Positions 56,701 to 64,000 of a stretch of 64,000 bases of DNA are shown piece by piece. Origin of the DNA: Chloroflexota bacterium (GTDB lineage: Bacteria > Chloroflexota > Anaerolineae > Aggregatilineales > Phototrophicaceae); contig JAIUNI010000007.1 of assembly GCA_020161935.1 (NCBI GenBank), positions 124,001-188,000 of the forward strand, written 5' to 3'. Within the stretch, counting starts at the first letter, position 1. Every line of letters begins with the position of its first letter. The position numbers and the translations under genes are program-made. The notes below the pieces were generated by a model. The model had not been told where the DNA came from, ran no database searches, and saw only the letters and a program-made list of their open reading frames with translations.

Positions 56701-58126
56701 GCTCAACCGCATCCGGTTTCGGTTCGGTTGGCGGCGCGGCCTCCAACACGACATGAGCGTTCGTCCCGCTAAAACCGAAGGAACTGACACCAACAACCGG
56801 GCGCTCACCACGAACAGGCAGCGGGCGTAACGTTGTTGGTACATCAAGCGGTATCTCATCCCACGGTATGAAGGGGTTGAGCGTTTGCAGATGTAGGTGC
56901 GGCGGAATTTGCCCATGATGCAGCATCATGACAGCTTTCATGAAGCCGCCGATACCGGCTGCCGCCTCCATATGGCCGACATTCGTTTTGAGGGAGCCGA
57001 TCAGCAGAGGGTCGGATTTGGTATGCCCCTCGCCCAGCGCAGCCGCGAGTGCTTGCACTTCAATCGGATCGCCGAGCGATGTCCCTGTGCCATGAGCTTC
57101 GACGTAGCTGACTTCGCCCGCAGAAACACCAGCGTTCGCGATGGCTTGGCGCAAGACCGCTTCTTGTGATGGGCCGTTCGGCGCGGTTAAGCCGCTGCTG
57201 CGTCCATCCTGATTCACGGCGGAACCGCGAATGACCGCCCAAATGCGGTCACCATCCGCCACCGCATCCGATAGCCGTTTTAGCACAACCATGCCGCAGC
57301 CTTCACTCCGCACATAACCATTCGCGGCGGCATCAAAGGTTTTGCAGTGGTCATCTGGCGAAAGCATCTGCGCTTTCGAGAAGTTAATGTGGGTTTCGGG
57401 CAGAAGGACTAAATTCACGCCGCCCACCAGCGCCATATTGCTCTCTTTACCGCGCAGGCTTTGCGTGGCGAGGTGGATAGCCATGAGCGAGGAAGAACAG
57501 GCGGTATCAATCACCATACTCGGCCCTTGTAAACCGAGGATGTAGGACAAGCGACCAGCCGAAACACTGTAGGCGGTGCCGGTACTAAAATACACATCGA
57601 CATTTTCAGTATCCGACCACACGATACGGCTGTAGTCGTTGTTACCCATACCAACGAATACGCCTGTTGCGCTGCCAACGAGTTTATCCGGTGCTTGTCC
57701 CGCGTTTTCCAGCGCTTCCCACGCGACTTCCAGCAGGAGGCGCTGCTGAGGATCCATACTCACAGCCTCGCGCGGCGAAATACCAAAAAACGCCGGATCA
57801 AATTCATCGATTCGATCCAGAAAGCCGCCAGCACGGGTGTACATCTTGCCAAGTGCTTTGGGATCGGCATCGAAATAGTCGTTGATGTCCCAGCGGTCTG
57901 CTGGAATCGGGCTGATCGCATCCACGCCATTTGCGAGGAGCTCCCACAGCGCGGCGGGTGTTCGCACGCCACCGGGGAAGCGCATCCCCATGCCGATTAC
58001 CGCAATCGGTTCCGTGCGGGCGGCTTCCTGCGCGTCGAGCTGGGAACGCATATCGCGGAGTTCAAACAGAGCCTGTTTCAGCGGTGAAAGTTCCGCAAGG
58101 CGGCCTGAAACATTTTCTTGAGCCAT
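53729..58126 (-). CDS. Type I PKS, single module KS-AT-cMT-ACP (no reductive domains)
   Basis: A 1465-residue protein. Coiled coil (about 13-37); KS with C210 and EAHGTGTSLGDPIE; AT with S660, QASH (760-763) and a GHGSH opening; C-methyltransferase (about 960-1290) with LEIGAGTGGTT (E1127) and its helical lead-in; ACP with S1380; tail LSEDEVAALI. There is no DH, ER or KR, and no room for one between AT and cMT. The expected result is an alpha-methyl (or gem-dimethyl) beta-keto unit. The AT shares rare motifs with the last minus-arm PKS, setting these two apart from the other four. The ribosome binding site is GAGGAA. A 197-bp gap separates it from the upstream PKS. Confidence 0.95.
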   Translation of the reverse strand: MAQENVSGRLAELSPLKQALFELRDMRSQLDAQEAARTEPIAVIGMGMRFPGGVRTPAALWELLANGVDAISPIPADRWDINDYFDADPKALGKMYTRAGGFLDRIDEFDPAFFGISPREAVSMDPQQRLLLEVAWEALENAGQAPDKLVGSATGVFVGMGNNDYSRIVWSDTENVDVYFSTGTAYSVSAGRLSYILGLQGPSMVIDTACSSSLMAIHLATQSLRGKESNMALVGGVNLVLLPETHINFSKAQMLSPDDHCKTFDAAANGYVRSEGCGMVVLKRLSDAVADGDRIWAVIRGSAVNQDGRSSGLTAPNGPSQEAVLRQAIANAGVSAGEVSYVEAHGTGTSLGDPIEVQALAAALGEGHTKSDPLLIGSLKTNVGHMEAAAGIGGFMKAVMMLHHGQIPPHLHLQTLNPFIPWDEIPLDVPTTLRPLPVRGERPVVGVSSFGFSGTNAHVVLEAAPPTEPKPDAVERPLQVLTLSARSGDVLQTLTEQYIDFLQQTDASLSDVAFTANAGRAQFGHRLAVVAASAAEAQEKLTAFLSRQETTGVFYHELTDVLAPDVVFMFTGHGSHYADMGRKLYDTEPVFRAALDECVEIAQQYLPQPLTAVLFPADNAQSALMNEMKYAQPALYALEYALAKLWMSFGIHPAAVMGHSVGEYTAACIAGLFSVADGMKLVATRGRLFDSLPEAGVMVAVFAGIEQVSAAIAPYADRVSIGAVNGPTNIVISGAQESVEKVLAALSAAGVKSRRLDVPQASHSPLLEPILGDFERVANEITYSAPQISLISGVTGKEAVFAEVGNGAYWRRHLRQPVQFAGVIETLQQQGYHLFLEVGPNPTLLGMGRRVVANDYGVWLPSLRQGLDDWTQLLESLAILYTLGVRIDWAAVNGNPNRQHIPMPTYPWTRERFWYVPSAARSTVRKADENVVWQAIADAGLRQAEQAPLDLVLQTYPEKWKATDDLTAAYEIAALRQFGVFTAAGERHTVAGLLAHLAISAGYTSLITRWLDALSEKGYLTKQGDTYISHQPLPEAGLDEAWSAAHTTLADIPELMAYMKRCGDQLKAVLGGTVSPLDTLFPNGAFTTTDFLYNQWPMVRYFNNIVQAVASAIVSQSNNGGQLRVLEIGAGTGGTTAAVLPIFPAARTSYSFTDVSDFFLGRAEQRFSAYPFLNFGLLNIEQDPMEQGFVPNSYDLILAANALHATRDLGQTLDHVRSLLAPNGRVILFEATHHHEWYDITTGLIEGWGRFEDDLRGDNPLLKPEEWDAAFREHGFEQVITLPKAGAVTEIFGEHIIVAQASAVGDRVTVQDDHSVTQHLPAESSQTAENLITELAGLLPDDRIERLTTFVRGRVARILRLAPTHPLDTNHRLMDLGVDSLMAVELRNALETNLQLSGVLPATLIFDYPTIGAVVNYLDALLFAPGTPVETLPTAAPAAAEAEVDLDELSEDEVAALIMKKLGGL

Positions 58127-58260
58127 ATCGGTTCCTCAAAAATGGATAATGTATTGGTTTGTTAGTGGGCGAACAACAGCTTACAGTATATTGCAATCAT
58201 CATAACGTGATTCTAAAAGCAGGGAACTTTCATCAGCCTTGCGCGGTTAACAACGCAGCA

Positions 58261-58292
58261 AGACGGTGACACAAGAGTCTGCACCACCGTCT
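58261..58292. other. Inverted repeat in the gap between two minus-arm PKS genes
   Basis: AGACGGTG (58261-58268) and CACCGTCT (58285-58292) could form an 8-bp stem with a 16-base loop about 30 bp after the upstream PKS stop. There is no T-run, so termination is doubtful. The rest of the 58127-58323 gap is AT-rich near the downstream start, without a clear promoter. Confidence 0.3.
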
Positions 58293-58323
58293 ACAACTTA
58301 TCACAGAATGGAACCGAGAAGTG

Positions 58324-61300
58324 TTATTTTTTCTTTTGGATCGCTCTCAGCTCTTCCATCAGCAGCGCTTCGGCCTCATCATCCGAAATTTGCTCAAGCT
58401 CATCGAGCGCGGCTTGCTGCTGCGTTTCCTGCACTTCCGACTGTACCACAACGGCAGCGTCCGGCTTGAACAGTTCTTTGTCGAGGTACAAGGCTAACGC
58501 TTCAATGGTGGGATGGTCAAAAACAAGTGTGGTTGGCAGCTTGGTTTGCATCCCCGCACCGAGCAAGTTACGCAGTTCAACCGCCATCAGCGAATCCAAC
58601 CCCAGACTTTGCAACGGTTGGCGCGGGTCAATGACGAAACTGGCCTCCAGCCCCAGCACTTTGAGCGCTTGTGAACGGATAAAGTCGATGAACAAGTTAT
58701 GCCGCTTATTCGGGACGGATTCATTCAACCGACTGCGCCATTCGCTCGTATCGGATTGTGCAGTCGAACTCACTGCTTGCCGTGCAGGCATACCTGCTGC
58801 CAAAGCCATAAAGAACGGCGGCTGCATCGCGAGTTGGCCCAAATACTGCGACCAATTGACCTTCAACGCGGTTACTTGTGTAGCCGCCTGCGCGATCAGG
58901 TCGCCTAAAATCTGTACGCCTTGATCCAAGGTAAACGCGCCAATGCCGAGCAGATGCGCCCGTTCCTCGACGCGCTGGCGAGTGGCCGCGCCGACCTCCG
59001 CCCATGCGCCCCAGTTGATCGCCAAAGCGGGCAGCCCCTGAGCGCGGCGGTAATAGGCGAGCGAGTCTAAGAAGGTATTTGCCGCAACATAATTGCTCTG
59101 CCCCGCGTTACCCATGACAGACGCTATCGAGGAGAACAGAACAAAGAAATCGAGGGGCAGGTTACGGGTGGCATAGTGCAGATTCCACGAGCCTTTTACC
59201 TTTGGCGCAAAGACGTGTTCGAAGCGTGACCAATCCTGCTGGATCAACATGCCGTCGTCGAACACCGCTGCACAGTGGATGACACCCCGCAGCAGGGGCA
59301 TTGAACGCCCGATTTCGTCCAATACACGTTCCACATCGGCTTGTTTGGCGACATCGGCTTCAAGCACGCGCACTTGAACACCGAGCGCCTCGATTTCGCG
59401 CAGGGTTTCAAGGGCTTCTGGCGAGGGTTTATTACGGCCTAACAGCGCTAAGTGTCCAGCACCCTGCACGGCGAGCCAGCGGGCGACCACCAAGCCCAAG
59501 CCGCGCAAGCCGCCTGTGACCAGATAGGTCGCATCCTTGACGACGTTTATCGAAGATGCACCGGTATCCTGAGTGACGACGATACGACCAATGTGCTTGG
59601 CCTGTGCCATATAGCGGAAGGCATCAACAACGGACTGCATCGGGAAGATTTGCATGGGAATGGGGCGCAAGCGACCGGCATTAAACGCACCGCGCAAATC
59701 ACTGAAAATGGCTTGTACAACATCGGGGTTTCCGAAAATGTAAACGGGATCGATAACATGATAAGCAACATCGGGGCGAACAGCCCGCATCCGTTCATCG
59801 CTCCAAATGTCACGTTTACCAATCTCGATAAAGCTGCCGTCCTCAGCTAATATCGATACACTGCGTTCAATGAACTCACCGCTGAGTGAATTCAAAATGA
59901 CGTTTACACCCTGCCCGTTCGTCAGCTTGCGGATGTCATCAGCGAAATCCAGCGTCCGTGAATTGAGGACATGGTGGACACCGATGGATTTAAGATAGTC
60001 GCGTTTCTCATCACTTCCAGCCGTGCCAAACACTTCCGCCCCGGACTGAAGGGCTAACTGCACCGCCGCGAGACCGACACCCCCTGCCGCCGCGTGGATC
60101 AGCACACGATCACCGGCTTTAACCTGAGCCAGATGGTTTAGCCCAAATTCAGCCGTCAAGAACGGTGAGGGAATAGTCGCCGCCTCGGCAAAACTCAACC
60201 CATCCGGCTTGAGAACCACAAAGCCCGCCGGAACAATGACGTGCGAACGGAAGCTGCCGATTGCCAGCGCCATGACCGCATCGCCGATTTTTAATGCATG
60301 AACGCCTTCACCAACGGCGCTGATTATGCCCACGCATTCGCTGCCGAGCGCCGGAATATCGCCGGGGTACATGCCGAGCGCACCGAGGACATCACGGAAG
60401 CCGAGACCCACCGCCTTGACTTCGATCTCGACCTCGCCAACACCGGGCTGCTGGCGTTCAAGGGGTTCAAAGGCGAGATTTTCCAAAACGCCCTTTTGAG
60501 CAATCGTGACTTGAAAGGGTTGACCCTCAAGAATCTGGTTTCCCTTGTGTTCGCCGCGCCGTACGAAACGCGGCACATAGGCAGCTTCCTCGCGAAGGGC
60601 GATTTGATCTTCTGCGCCAGCAGTCAAGAGTGTTTGCAGCAGTTGTTCAGCCTCATGCGCTGTACCCTGTGAATCAAGGTCAATCCGTGTACAGTTCAGC
60701 TCAGGCAGTTCGAGGGCGATTGACTTGCCCAAGCCCCACAACGGCGACTGCTCAACCTGTGTCTGCTCACCATGAACCGACTGCGTACCGCGCGTCACCA
60801 GATACAGCTTCGGCGACGAACCGGTACTGGCTAGCGCTTGAGCCAATGCCAGCGCACTCTGGCTGCCGTGTGCCTGTGCGTCCGTAAGCTGCTGCAAATC
60901 AGTTTCACCAGTGGTCGTATCCGCTCCCCACAGATGAACAACGCCCTTCAAATCTGGATGCTGCTCAAATATCGAGACGAACGTTTGCGGTGTAAACGTG
61001 TGATCGGCGGGCAAATGCAGCAAGATACTTTCGCCACCACGTCCTTCAAGAAGCGCTGCTAATTGGCTTGCAACGCCGTTCTCATCGGCTAACAGCAGCC
61101 ACTTGCCAGCGGCATCGGTGCTTTCAGCCGGTGCTAACGGTTCCCACGTCACCTCATACAGCCAATTTTCGACCGGGTCGCTGCCCAACTGCGTATCGGC
61201 AGCGACCCGTTTGAAACTCAGCCCGTTAATTTCGGCGATGAGTTCACCTTGTTCGCCTAACAAATGACCATCGACCTGTACGATGTCGTGGCTTTGACCG

Positions 61301-64000
61301 TGACGAGCAACTAAGTGACTCCAAACGGTATCAGCGGGAGGGTAGTAAAACTTCAGTGCGTCGAGACTGAGCGGCAAATAGGTGGCGTTCTCGCCCTCTG
61401 GCAGCACACCACTGACGACTTGCAAACAGGCATCCAGCAAACCGGGGTGGACATGATAACCGTTCAAGGAAGCCGATTCAGGTAGGCGTACCAAGCCAAG
61501 TGATTCGTGTTCGCTGCGCCAAATTTGCTCTAGCCCATGAAACGCCGCACCAAAATACATACCGCGCCCGGTGAGCTGCTGGTAATGGGAGGCGGCAGAC
61601 ATTTCTTCCGTCAGCCGTTGGCGTATCTGGTTGAGATTGGGTGATTCACTCGAAGGAACACTGGCAACGACACGACCCGAAGCATGTAACAACCAAGTGT
61701 TATCCGCTTGGAGGCTTAATATCTGGAATGCGCCATCGACTTCAAATACGGTTTGCACGACCGTTTGTATGTCATGCGGGAGTACTAAAGCTGTTTGAAT
61801 AAACAAGTCTTCAACCGTGGCAGTATCAATCCCTAAGACCGCTGAACCCGCAGCCAGCGCCATCTCGATATAAGCCGTCGCGGGAACGACAACCTGCCCC
61901 CGCACCTGATGATCGCTCAGAAGTGGGGTCGTTTCAGGATTAAAGTGGGCCTCAAAGAAAACCGTATTTCCGGCGGTTCGCAGTTGTGTGCCGAGCAGCG
62001 GGTGTACTTGAGGCTTATTATCCGCCTGCCGCCACTCGGTCTGCTCGACCCAATAACGCCGCCGTTCGAACGGGTAATTCGGCAAACCCATCACTTTGTC
62101 GCCAGCAAAGCCTTCATGATAACTTTGCCAATTAATCGTAAGGCCGCTAGCAAAGGTGCGGCTTAAACTGCCAAGCAGTTGGGTGAGGTCGGACTTGCCC
62201 TTCCGCAGGGATGGCAGCCATATGCCGTATTCTTCTGGCAAGCAGCCGCGCCCCATACCCAGCAAAGTTGGATTTGGCCCGACTTCCAAAAAGACCTGCA
62301 AGTCGTTTTGTTGAAGGGTTTCCATCGAGGATTTGAACTGGACGGCTGCCCGAATGTGGCTGCGCCAATAGTCAGCATCCGGCATTGTGCCTGTGGCGAA
62401 GGGCTGACCAGTCACGTTCGAGATGAGCATGATCTGTGGGGCATGGTAGGTTACACCACGCGCCACTTGCTCAAACTCCGACAAGATCGGCTCCATCAGC
62501 GGTGAGTGGAAGGCATGTGAAACGACTAAGGGCTTTGTTTTAATCTCACGCGCTTGTAACTGCTGAACGATGGTGTCGACGGCTGCTTGTTCACCGGAAA
62601 TCACCAAGTTACCCGGCCCATTCACAGCCGCAATGGATACTTTATCGGTGAACGGCGCAACTGCCGCTTCGATCACGGCTTCGTCCGCCAGCACAGCCAC
62701 CATCGTACCGCCAGCCGGTAAGGACTGCATCAACCGCCCACGGGCCGCGATGAGTTTGAGGCCAGCCTCCAAACTGAACACACCGGCGATGCAGGCTGCA
62801 ACGTATTCACCAACGCTGTGCCCCATCACGGCGGCAGGTTTAACACCCCAAGACATCCAGAGTTGAGCAAGGGCGTATTCCAGCGCGAACAAAGCGGGCT
62901 GCGTGTAAACCGTTTCGTTCAGTAATGCCGATGTTGACTCGTCGGTGGCAAACATCACGTCGAGGAGCGGCTTTTCCAAGTGAGGGCGCAGGAGTTCGGC
63001 ACATTGGTCAAGCGCCTGACGGAATACTGGCTCGGTGTTATACAGTTCCTGCCCCATCCCCGCGTATTGAGCGCCCTGCCCTGTGAATAGGAAAGCCACT
63101 TTCGGCTCATTATTTTCTGGTGTATATCCAGCAGCGATACTGCTTGCTTCCGCGCCGGACGCGAACGCCACCAACTGGTCGCGCAGGTTATCGAGCGTTA
63201 CCGCCACCGCACCCAAGCGGAACGGTAACTGTGAACGGGTGAGATTGGCTGTGTAGCTCAAATCCGCCAGTGAAAGTTCTGGTTTTTCAGCTAGCAGGTT
63301 CGCATATCGCCTCGCCAATTCGCGCAAGGCACTCTCGCTGCGGGCTGAGAGCGTCAAGACGTGCTGTGGGCGACTGGCGACTGGCACCGCCTCGGTGGTC
63401 ACGGCTGGCGCGGACTCTAAGATGGCATGAGCATTTACACCGCTCGCGCCAAATGAACTTACACCAGCGACTCGATGCCCTTCCCACGCCGTCAGCTCGG
63501 TGGGAATACGCACCGGCATTTCGTTCCACGGGATAAACGGGTTGGGTTCGTGAAAGTGAAGGTGCGGGGGAATCTGCTGATGATGCAGGGCGGATACGAC
63601 TTTCATCAGGCCGATGATGCCAGCGCCGGCTTCCAAGTGTCCGAAGTTCGTTTTCGCCGAGCCGAGCAGTAAGGGGTTACTCTCGTCGCGGCCTTCCCGC
63701 AGGGCCGCTGCTAATGCCCGTATTTCAATCGGGTCGCCTAAAGATGTTCCCGTGCCGTGCGCTTCGACATAACTGACCTGCGCGGGTTCGACACCGGCAT
63801 TGGCTAAGGCAGTACGAATAACCGCCTCTTGAGCGCGTTTGTTCGGCACCGTGAAACCGCTGCTGTAGCCGCCGTGATTGGTCGCCGAACCGCGAATGAC
63901 GGCTAATACCGTGTCGCCATCGGCATGTGCTTGTGACAGGCGCTTGAGGGCGACAGCACCGCAGCCTTCGCCACGCACGAAGCCGTTCGCACGCGCATCA
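58324..64000 (-). CDS. Type I PKS, KS-AT-DH-ER-KR-ACP, 5' end outside window
   Basis: The frame stays open to the right edge, so the protein is longer than the ~1890 residues visible. The visible part begins inside the KS, after the active-site Cys (sequence runs ...ANGFVRGEGCG). It includes EAHGTGTSLGDPIE and a divergent NHGGYSSGFTVPN and SAKTNFGHLE. AT: Ser codon at 62815-62817, HAFH, malonyl type. DH: HQVRGQVVVP and LLDACLQ. ER: about 60490-59590, with AAAGGVG. KR: TGGLRGLG, FDD (B-type), Tyr codon 59089-59091. ACP: Ser codon 58591-58593. Tail ISDDEAEALL. It predicts a fully reduced unit. It is the first visible gene of the minus arm; whether a loading module lies upstream cannot be seen. 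Confidence 0.93.
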   Translation of the reverse strand, partial: DARANGFVRGEGCGAVALKRLSQAHADGDTVLAVIRGSATNHGGYSSGFTVPNKRAQEAVIRTALANAGVEPAQVSYVEAHGTGTSLGDPIEIRALAAALREGRDESNPLLLGSAKTNFGHLEAGAGIIGLMKVVSALHHQQIPPHLHFHEPNPFIPWNEMPVRIPTELTAWEGHRVAGVSSFGASGVNAHAILESAPAVTTEAVPVASRPQHVLTLSARSESALRELARRYANLLAEKPELSLADLSYTANLTRSQLPFRLGAVAVTLDNLRDQLVAFASGAEASSIAAGYTPENNEPKVAFLFTGQGAQYAGMGQELYNTEPVFRQALDQCAELLRPHLEKPLLDVMFATDESTSALLNETVYTQPALFALEYALAQLWMSWGVKPAAVMGHSVGEYVAACIAGVFSLEAGLKLIAARGRLMQSLPAGGTMVAVLADEAVIEAAVAPFTDKVSIAAVNGPGNLVISGEQAAVDTIVQQLQAREIKTKPLVVSHAFHSPLMEPILSEFEQVARGVTYHAPQIMLISNVTGQPFATGTMPDADYWRSHIRAAVQFKSSMETLQQNDLQVFLEVGPNPTLLGMGRGCLPEEYGIWLPSLRKGKSDLTQLLGSLSRTFASGLTINWQSYHEGFAGDKVMGLPNYPFERRRYWVEQTEWRQADNKPQVHPLLGTQLRTAGNTVFFEAHFNPETTPLLSDHQVRGQVVVPATAYIEMALAAGSAVLGIDTATVEDLFIQTALVLPHDIQTVVQTVFEVDGAFQILSLQADNTWLLHASGRVVASVPSSESPNLNQIRQRLTEEMSAASHYQQLTGRGMYFGAAFHGLEQIWRSEHESLGLVRLPESASLNGYHVHPGLLDACLQVVSGVLPEGENATYLPLSLDALKFYYPPADTVWSHLVARHGQSHDIVQVDGHLLGEQGELIAEINGLSFKRVAADTQLGSDPVENWLYEVTWEPLAPAESTDAAGKWLLLADENGVASQLAALLEGRGGESILLHLPADHTFTPQTFVSIFEQHPDLKGVVHLWGADTTTGETDLQQLTDAQAHGSQSALALAQALASTGSSPKLYLVTRGTQSVHGEQTQVEQSPLWGLGKSIALELPELNCTRIDLDSQGTAHEAEQLLQTLLTAGAEDQIALREEAAYVPRFVRRGEHKGNQILEGQPFQVTIAQKGVLENLAFEPLERQQPGVGEVEIEVKAVGLGFRDVLGALGMYPGDIPALGSECVGIISAVGEGVHALKIGDAVMALAIGSFRSHVIVPAGFVVLKPDGLSFAEAATIPSPFLTAEFGLNHLAQVKAGDRVLIHAAAGGVGLAAVQLALQSGAEVFGTAGSDEKRDYLKSIGVHHVLNSRTLDFADDIRKLTNGQGVNVILNSLSGEFIERSVSILAEDGSFIEIGKRDIWSDERMRAVRPDVAYHVIDPVYIFGNPDVVQAIFSDLRGAFNAGRLRPIPMQIFPMQSVVDAFRYMAQAKHIGRIVVTQDTGASSINVVKDATYLVTGGLRGLGLVVARWLAVQGAGHLALLGRNKPSPEALETLREIEALGVQVRVLEADVAKQADVERVLDEIGRSMPLLRGVIHCAAVFDDGMLIQQDWSRFEHVFAPKVKGSWNLHYATRNLPLDFFVLFSSIASVMGNAGQSNYVAANTFLDSLAYYRRAQGLPALAINWGAWAEVGAATRQRVEERAHLLGIGAFTLDQGVQILGDLIAQAATQVTALKVNWSQYLGQLAMQPPFFMALAAGMPARQAVSSTAQSDTSEWRSRLNESVPNKRHNLFIDFIRSQALKVLGLEASFVIDPRQPLQSLGLDSLMAVELRNLLGAGMQTKLPTTLVFDHPTIEALALYLDKELFKPDAAVVVQSEVQETQQQAALDELEQISDDEAEALLMEELRAIQKKK

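Noticed and set aside
58261-58292. Rho-independent terminator between minus-arm PKS genes
   Set aside because: The stem has a 16-base loop and no T-run in the direction of transcription.
20297-64000. Trans-AT PKS system
   Set aside because: Every PKS protein has its own AT with an intact GHS motif.
20297-64000. PUFA-synthase or enediyne-type iterative PKS
   Set aside because: There are no tandem ACP repeats or FabA-like DH pairs, and each protein carries a standard single-ACP module.

Overview
The window looks like chromosomal DNA of a free-living bacterium, most likely a Chloroflexota (Anaerolineae-like) member. That is an inference. It rests on a secreted multidomain protease with a long Thr/Pro 'PTxTPxPT' stalk, a BMP-type nucleoside ABC transporter with enlarged permeases, and boilerplate intergenic repeats of the 'accacagaggcacagagg' and 'ccctcaccccc...gagggga' kind. 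There is no rRNA, tRNA, CRISPR array or insertion sequence that I can support. No taxonomic marker is present, so the phylum is not proven.

Left part (1-14.3 kb), ordinary chromosomal genes: a methyltransferase cut by the window edge, a hemolysin III/PAQR membrane protein, an uncharacterised protein, two small paralogous beta-rich proteins, a family-4-like uracil-DNA glycosylase with an altered Fe-S ligand set, a three-gene nucleoside/simple-sugar ABC transporter (ATPase plus two permeases, one with a ~300-residue extracytoplasmic insertion), a GNAT acetyltransferase, a DedA protein, an ExoD-family protein and a two-FtsX-domain ABC permease. Several have clear Rho-independent terminators.

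Middle (14.5-20.1 kb): one gene encodes a 1857-residue exported protein. It joins a subtilisin-type (S8) protease, a trypsin/V8-type (S1) protease, an InlB-like repeat, seven ~125-residue beta-sandwich-like repeats and a Thr/Pro stalk. It ends in a perfect 14-bp terminator hairpin.

Right part (20.3-64 kb): a large type I PKS/NRPS locus in two convergent arms. The plus arm is PKS (KS-AT-DH-ER-KR-ACP), PKS (KS-AT-DH-ER-KR-ACP), NRPS (C-A-PCP, glycine-like specificity code), then two small alpha/beta-hydrolase-fold genes. The minus arm, in transcription order, is a PKS that runs out of the window (KS-AT-DH-ER-KR-ACP), then KS-AT-cMT-ACP, KS-AT-DH-cMT-ER-KR-ACP and KS-AT-DH-cMT-KR-ACP. The arms meet at a 774-bp non-coding, repeat-bearing stretch. 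Every PKS is a single module on its own protein, with an N-terminal coiled coil and an acidic 'LSDDE' helix at the C-terminus, so the line must be joined by docking.

A plausible reading is that the minus arm builds a methyl-branched, largely reduced chain, the plus arm extends it twice, and the NRPS adds glycine. This would give a methyl-branched N-acyl-glycine-type lipid. None of the seven megasynthase proteins carries a thioesterase domain. Release may fall to the two hydrolases, but one has Arg and the other Cys where the nucleophilic Ser is expected. Two KRs lack a canonical catalytic residue, and two ATs form a distinct motif class. These are the features most worth testing.
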